A stretch of 17,068 nucleotides of DNA from JANWZL01 sp037445185 (GTDB lineage: Bacteria; Pseudomonadota; Gammaproteobacteria; Burkholderiales; Thiobacillaceae). Shown one piece after another: positions 13,379-17,068 of this stretch. Made by a program: the position numbers and the translations under genes. Location of the stretch: positions 1 through 17,068 of the forward strand of contig JBBIKZ010000049.1 in assembly GCA_037445185.1 (NCBI GenBank). Direction: 5' to 3'. Under the pieces are notes generated by a model. It did not search any database. It had not been told where the DNA came from and worked only from the letters and a program-made list of their open reading frames with translations. Within the stretch, counting starts at the first letter, position 1, and every line of letters begins with the position of its first letter.

Positions 13379-13972
13379 ATGTCCCAAGACACTGACTATC
13401 TCGCCAAACTGCAGGACTATTACGCCCGCCACCGTGTGTTTCCCCCCTATTCCGGCATCGGTGCGTTGCTGGGGCTCAAGTCCAAGTCTTCGGTGGCCGC
13501 CCTGCTGGCGCGCCTGCGGCTCGAGGGGTATCTGGAGGCCATGCCGGACCGGCGCCTGAAGCCCGGCGCGCGCTTCTTCGAGCGCGTGCTGGCCGAATCG
13601 GTGCGCGCAGGTTTCCCCCAGGCCGCCGACGACTCGATCAGGGACAGTCTGACCGTCGATGAATATCTCATCGAACACCCCTCCCGCACCGTGCTGGTGC
13701 GGGTGAAGGGGGATTCCATGCTGGATGCCGGCATCCATCCGGGGGACATCGCCGTGGTGGAGCGCAGCCACGAGGCGCGCGAGGGCGACCTGGTGGTGGC
13801 CATCGTCGATGACGAGTTCACGCTGAAGTATCTGGCCAGGGAGCAGGGCGCCTATGTGCTCAAACCCGCCAATCCGGCCTATCCGGTCATCCGGCCCAAG
13901 GGGAGTCTGGAGCTCTTCGGCGTGGTGGTGGGCATCATCCGCAAATACGCCACCCGCTCGGGGTCGAAATGA
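13379..13972 (+). CDS. LexA/UmuD-type self-cleaving transcriptional repressor
   Basis: This 197-residue protein has a LexA-style winged helix-turn-helix at about 5-65 (LAKLQDYYARHRVFPPYSGIG, then SSVAALLARLRLEGYLE) and a peptidase S24 domain at about 70-195. The putative cleavage bond is A77-G78 in VRAGFPQAADDS, which reads more like UmuD than E. coli LexA. The Ser-Lys dyad is S113 in KGDSM and K150 in FTLKYL; their 37-residue spacing equals that of E. coli LexA (S119/K156). The protein should therefore cleave itself when RecA filaments form and release its operator. The ATG at 13379 is chosen over upstream TTG codons because those overlap the promoter. The helix-turn-helix differs from canonical LexA, so this may be a second, LexA2-like regulator; lexA is not assigned. 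Confidence 0.88.
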   Translation: MSQDTDYLAKLQDYYARHRVFPPYSGIGALLGLKSKSSVAALLARLRLEGYLEAMPDRRLKPGARFFERVLAESVRAGFPQAADDSIRDSLTVDEYLIEHPSRTVLVRVKGDSMLDAGIHPGDIAVVERSHEAREGDLVVAIVDDEFTLKYLAREQGAYVLKPANPAYPVIRPKGSLELFGVVVGIIRKYATRSGSK

Positions 13973-13993
13973 AAAGGGGCCCCGCAGGGCCCC
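13972..13993 (-). terminator. intrinsic terminator of fccAB
   Basis: A 7-bp stem (GGGGCCC/GGGCCCC) with a 4-nt loop at 13976-13993 is followed on the minus strand by TTTT. It lies 22 nt after the fccB stop codon and abuts the end of the convergent LexA-like gene; on the plus strand it lacks a T-tract. Confidence 0.75.
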
Positions 13994-14015
13994 GTAGCAC
14001 GTGACCGTTACCCGG

Positions 14016-15284
14016 TCAGGTGAGCATCTCTGCCCAGATGGACTCGGCCCAAGCCCAGTTGAAGACGAAGTTGATTTCGTCGCCCTGGGAGCTGGCGCCG
14101 CCGCCGGGTTGCGCGTCCCACTGCTTCTTCTCGGGGTTGTAGCGGAACACGGCGACCACATGGCCGGCCGTGGTCTCCGACACCGCGCTGTAGCAGGTGT
14201 TGGCCACCACGGGGGTGGGGTCCGGCTGGCGGCCGTTGAGCAGCTCGACGATGGCGCTGGCGCAGACCTTGGCGTGGTTGGTGGCCATGTGGCCGGACTT
14301 GGGATGGTTGGACAGGACCGAATCGCCGATGACATGCACGTTCTTGGCGGCGGTGGACTCGAAGCTGACAAAGTCGACCACGCACCAGACCTTGTTGCTG
14401 TCGTTGCGCGCGCCGGCGAGCGCCGTCACCTCACCGGCCCGTTGCACCGGCACGACGTTGAGTACATCCCCTTTGACCTCGTCGAACTCGGTGTAGACGG
14501 TCATGGTCTTGTGATCGACCCGCTTCGGCGCGTTGTCGGGCCGATAGTCGATCATACCGTCGTAATAGGTCTTCCATGCCCATTTGAACAAGGCCGACTT
14601 GGAGGCCACGTCCTGGTTGCCGTCGAGCAGGATGATCTTGGACTTCGGCTTGTGTTTCTTGAAGTAGCTCGCCACCAAGCAGGCGCGCTCATAGGGGCCG
14701 GGCGGGCAGCGATAGGGAGCCATGGGCACGGACATGACGAACACGCCACCGTCCGGCATGGCCTCGAGCTGCTTGCGCAGCAGCGCGGTCTCCGGTCCCG
14801 CCTTCCAGGCATGCACGACCTTCTGCGCAGCGTAGGCCTCTTTGTAACCCTCCACGGTGTCGGTGCGCACCTCGACCCCGGGGGCGAGGACGAGACGGTC
14901 GTAGGCGATGGTCTGGCCGCCGGCGGTGCGGACCGTGCGCTTGTCGACATCGATGCCGACCACGGTGTCCTTGACCCAGTCGATCCCATACTTGCTGCGC
15001 AGGGTATCATAGCCGTGGGTGATGTCGGCCATGGACTTCATGCCCCCCAGCACCCAGTTGGAGATGGGGCAGGAGATGAACTTGTCGTTGGGCTCGATGA
15101 TGGTGACCTTGATGTTGGGGCCCCACTTGCGGATGTACTTGGCGCAGGTGGCGCCGCCGAAGCCCGCACCCACCACCACCACGTGCGGCGCGCCACCGCC
15201 ACCCACGCTTGCGCATCCGGGCAGGGCGCCGGCCACGGTGATGGCCGCGCCGGCGGTCAGGAAATCACGACGATTGAAATTCAT
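14016..15284 (-). CDS. fccB: flavocytochrome c sulfide dehydrogenase, flavoprotein subunit
   Basis: This 422-residue periplasmic flavoprotein oxidises sulfide to sulfur or polysulfide and passes electrons to the cytochrome FccA. A Tat signal is present (NRRDFLTAGAA at 4-14). The FAD-binding Rossmann motif is VVVVGAGFGGATCAKYI (35-51). C72 in ISCPISN matches the cysteine to which FAD is covalently bound in Allochromatium FccB (C42), and C193 (RCPPGPYERA) and C364 (NTCYS) match its redox-active pair (C161/C337). VHVIGDS is the second FAD-contacting motif. GGAG precedes the ATG, and fccA ends 32 nt upstream. LPGC at 21-24 looks like a weak lipobox, so membrane anchoring is possible but unproven. 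Confidence 0.95.
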   Translation of the reverse strand: MNFNRRDFLTAGAAITVAGALPGCASVGGGGAPHVVVVGAGFGGATCAKYIRKWGPNIKVTIIEPNDKFISCPISNWVLGGMKSMADITHGYDTLRSKYGIDWVKDTVVGIDVDKRTVRTAGGQTIAYDRLVLAPGVEVRTDTVEGYKEAYAAQKVVHAWKAGPETALLRKQLEAMPDGGVFVMSVPMAPYRCPPGPYERACLVASYFKKHKPKSKIILLDGNQDVASKSALFKWAWKTYYDGMIDYRPDNAPKRVDHKTMTVYTEFDEVKGDVLNVVPVQRAGEVTALAGARNDSNKVWCVVDFVSFESTAAKNVHVIGDSVLSNHPKSGHMATNHAKVCASAIVELLNGRQPDPTPVVANTCYSAVSETTAGHVVAVFRYNPEKKQWDAQPGGGASSQGDEINFVFNWAWAESIWAEMLT

Positions 15285-15316
15285 ATGCGTTCTCCTCGAT
15301 CAGGTGGGTTGTCCGG

Positions 15317-15619
15317 TCATTTCATGGCGGCGAAATATTCGCCCATCTTCTCGAACTCCTGATCCGTGTAGCCGGTGGCGTGACGGTGCATGACCGAGGC
15401 GGGGCGCTGGCCGGACTTGAAGGCCTTCATCTGCGTGACGAAATAGGTCTTGTCGAGGCCGGCGAGCGACGGCATGGCCGACTTGCTCTTGCCGTCCGCA
15501 CCGTGGCAGGACAGGCAGGTGCTGGCGATGATGCGGGTGTGGGCGTCCGCGGCCAGGACGGCGCCGGCGGCAGCCAGCAGGCCGGCACCGAGCAGGCCCG
15601 CGATCAGTTTCTTGTTCAT
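15317..15619 (-). CDS. fccA: monoheme cytochrome c subunit of flavocytochrome c sulfide dehydrogenase
   Basis: This 100-residue protein has a signal peptide (about 1-23, ending AVLA-AD) and a class I cytochrome c fold of about 77 residues. The heme-binding motif is CLSCH at 35-39, and the likely axial methionine is M77 in ASVMHRH. It has one heme, like the small Chlorobium-type FccA and unlike the two-heme Allochromatium subunit. It would take electrons from the FccB flavin and hand them to soluble cytochromes. The frame extends 10 codons upstream, but the ATG at 15619 follows a strong GGAGGAG and begins the signal peptide. Assignment as FccA instead of a generic cytochrome c depends on fccB directly downstream. 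Confidence 0.92.
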   Translation of the reverse strand: MNKKLIAGLLGAGLLAAAGAVLAADAHTRIIASTCLSCHGADGKSKSAMPSLAGLDKTYFVTQMKAFKSGQRPASVMHRHATGYTDQEFEKMGEYFAAMK

Positions 15620-15641
15620 GCACTCCTCCGTGAAAAATACT

Positions 15642-15655
15642 GGCGGCAAACCGCC
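15642..15655 (-). promoter_or_regulatory. leader hairpin upstream of fccA
   Basis: On the minus strand a perfect 5-bp stem GGCGG/CCGCC with loop TTTG is followed three bases later by TTTTT, directly before the fccA ribosome binding site. It resembles a weak terminator or attenuator between hemH and fccAB, or a 5' stabilising structure. Confidence 0.35.
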
Positions 15656-15708
15656 TACCCAAGATCAGCCCGACAGGCCGACGCATCAGCATGCTCGGAC
15701 TCCGCTGC

Positions 15709-15737
15709 AATGTGCACGATCCAACGCAGGGAGTCAA
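15709..15737 (-). promoter_or_regulatory. weak candidate promoter for fccAB
   Basis: TTGACT (15737-15732) is a near-perfect -35, but the -10 at 17-nt spacing is only CACATT (15714-15709). If real, it may need an activator. The predicted leader is about 83 nt and would include the 15642-15655 hairpin. Confidence 0.35.
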
Positions 15738-15770
15738 AAAGCAAACGCTAATATTCATGCGGCTTGCGGG

Positions 15771-16874
15771 CTAGTTCTTCGCGCCCAGGGCGCGTGCCCG
15801 CTCACGTCTTGGCACCAGATCCGCCGCGTCCGCCGACATGTCCCAATGTTCCGGCAGCCAGCCGGCCAGATGGGTGAGGGCGAGGTCGGCCAGGGCGTTG
15901 ATCCACATCGGCCGTTCGTTGAGGGCCGGGATGTATTGGTACTCGCCGCCGCCGGCGTTGAGGAAGGTCGCCTTGCCCTCCATGGCGATCTCTTCCAGGG
16001 TCTCCAGGCAGTCGGACACGAAGCCCGGGCAGATCACGTCCACGCGGCGCGTGCCGGCGCGCCCGAGCGACTGCAGGGTCTCGGCGGTGTAGGGCTGGAG
16101 CCACTGCGCCCGCCCGAAGCGGGACTGGAAGGTGACCCGGTATTGTTCTTTGCCCAGGCCGAGGGCTTCGGCCAGCAGTCGGCCGGTCTTCTGGCATTCG
16201 CAGTGATAGGGGTCGCCCAGATCGAGCGTGCGGCGGGGCACGCCGTGAAAGCTCATGAGCAGCACGTCCGGGCGGCCGTGTTCGGCCCAGTAGCTCTCGA
16301 CACTCTGGCGCAGGGCGTCGATGTAGCCTGGGTGGTCGTGGAAATGGCGCACGGTGCGCAACTCGGGCATGTTGCGCGTCTTGAGCAGCACACGCAAGAC
16401 CGCATCCAGGGCCGAACCCGAGCTGCTGGCGGCATACTGGGGATAGAGCGGCAGGGCCAGCACCCGGTCGCAGCCCTGCTCGCGCAGTCTGGCCAGGCCG
16501 GCCGCCACCGAGGGCTGACCGTAGCGCATGGCGTATTCGACCACGAGCGGCACGGGCGTGCGCGCCCGCAGGGCCTCGCGCAGCAGTTCGGCCTGGCGGG
16601 CGGTGTGCACCTTGAGCGGCGAGCCCTCCGGCGTCCAGATGGAGGCGTACTTCTCGGCCGATTTGCGCGGCCGGACATTGAGGATGATACCGTTCAAGAT
16701 CAGCCACCAGAGCGCCATCGGCATCTCCACCACCCGCCGGTCGGACAGGAATTCCCGCAGATAGGGGCGCAGCGCCGCGGCGGTCGGCGCCTCCGGCGTA
16801 CCGAGGTTGATGAGCAGGATGCCGATGCGTCGCGACTGGTCGTGGCGATAGGGAGGTTCTGACAGGAAGGACAT
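15771..16874 (-). CDS. hemH: ferrochelatase
   Basis: This 367-residue enzyme inserts ferrous iron into protoporphyrin IX, the last step of heme synthesis. The family motifs are clear: GILLINLGTPEAP near the N-terminus, VEYAMRYGQPS, YPQYAASSSGSA, LLMSFHGVPRR with catalytic H210, and CPGFVSDCLETLEEI with E291. The spacing between H210 and E291 (81) equals that of the catalytic His183/Glu264 pair of the Bacillus enzyme. The length and the N-terminal FLSEPPYRHD lead are like betaproteobacterial HemH. The ATG at 16874 has no strong Shine-Dalgarno. It lies on the same strand 151 nt upstream of fccA, placing heme synthesis beside a c-type cytochrome. Confidence 0.97.
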   Translation of the reverse strand: MSFLSEPPYRHDQSRRIGILLINLGTPEAPTAAALRPYLREFLSDRRVVEMPMALWWLILNGIILNVRPRKSAEKYASIWTPEGSPLKVHTARQAELLREALRARTPVPLVVEYAMRYGQPSVAAGLARLREQGCDRVLALPLYPQYAASSSGSALDAVLRVLLKTRNMPELRTVRHFHDHPGYIDALRQSVESYWAEHGRPDVLLMSFHGVPRRTLDLGDPYHCECQKTGRLLAEALGLGKEQYRVTFQSRFGRAQWLQPYTAETLQSLGRAGTRRVDVICPGFVSDCLETLEEIAMEGKATFLNAGGGEYQYIPALNERPMWINALADLALTHLAGWLPEHWDMSADAADLVPRRERARALGAKN

Positions 16875-17068
16875 GCGGGGCTGGCGGAGGGTGAAGGGAC
16901 GACGGCCTGGCTGCTCGCTGCTGGCGGCCGATCCCGGGTCAATGATCCTAAAAACCTCAGTTGAACGCGCCCGAAGGCGGGTTTGTGCGTGTGGGGGGCC
17001 CGGCGCGACGACGCCGCGGGGTCGGCGACTGCGTAGCGCGGAGCAGGGGCCCCGCAGGGGATGCGACC
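16875..17068. other. hairpin-rich gene-free stretch at the right edge
   Basis: I find no gene I can support here. The stretch holds a C(TTCG)G-type hairpin on the minus strand (16968-16979), a 5-bp stem CGGCG/CGCCG at 17001-17016 and a CCCCGCAGGGG hairpin at 17050-17060. No good promoter for hemH could be placed; a TAGGAT at 16950-16945 (minus) lacks a -35 partner. Confidence 0.4.

Noticed and set aside
14001..15362. 453-codon plus-strand frame opposite fccB
   Set aside because: Antisense shadow; fccB has Tat signal, FAD motifs and all catalytic cysteines.
13976..17059. 14-base repeats GGGGCCCC-GCAGGG flanking hemH-fccAB as possible element ends
   Set aside because: The string is a low-complexity GC palindrome, one copy is explained as a terminator, and there is no recombinase or target duplication.
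1..17068. CRISPR array, tRNA or rRNA genes
   Set aside because: No spaced direct repeats, cloverleaf with CCA-type end or rRNA-like segment was seen on either strand.

Overview
The window is GC-rich, densely coded bacterial DNA. It most likely comes from a sulfur-oxidising betaproteobacterium of the Thiobacillus type; this is inferred from the gene content, the style of the HemH and LexA-like proteins and the flavocytochrome c genes, and no phylogenetic marker was compared. A Gram-negative envelope is certain from the Mla and LpxH genes.

Left edge to about 3.9 kb, all on the minus strand: the first 55 codons of an IS200/IS605-type TnpB with hairpins upstream, then a complete mlaFEDCB operon (phospholipid transport between the outer and inner membranes) with a good promoter and no mlaA, then a small DUF72-like gene. 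From 4.08 kb on the plus strand: a monocistronic exported protein built of twelve 12-13-residue Asp-Pro repeats, with its own extended -10 promoter and a strong intrinsic terminator, followed by a stand-alone HDOD-domain protein.

5.98-9.49 kb on the minus strand is a tight glnS-uspA-cysS operon. Divergent from it on the plus strand runs a TPR/NTF2-like exported protein, a Csd6-like L,D-transpeptidase-fold peptidoglycan enzyme ending in a related NTF2-like domain, ppiB and lpxH. A LexA/UmuD-type self-cleaving repressor follows, with its own promoter and a 14-bp perfect palindrome abutting the -10 box.

13.97-16.87 kb on the minus strand: hemH, then fccA (monoheme cytochrome c) and fccB (Tat-exported flavoprotein), i.e. 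flavocytochrome c sulfide dehydrogenase next to the last enzyme of heme synthesis, closed by an intrinsic terminator. The right edge is a hairpin-rich stretch with no gene that I can support.

Most of the window is core housekeeping and envelope biology. The parts that look least described are the periodic repeat protein (about 4.08-4.89 kb), the TPR/NTF2 plus Csd6-like pair, and the LexA-like regulator with its palindromic operator.
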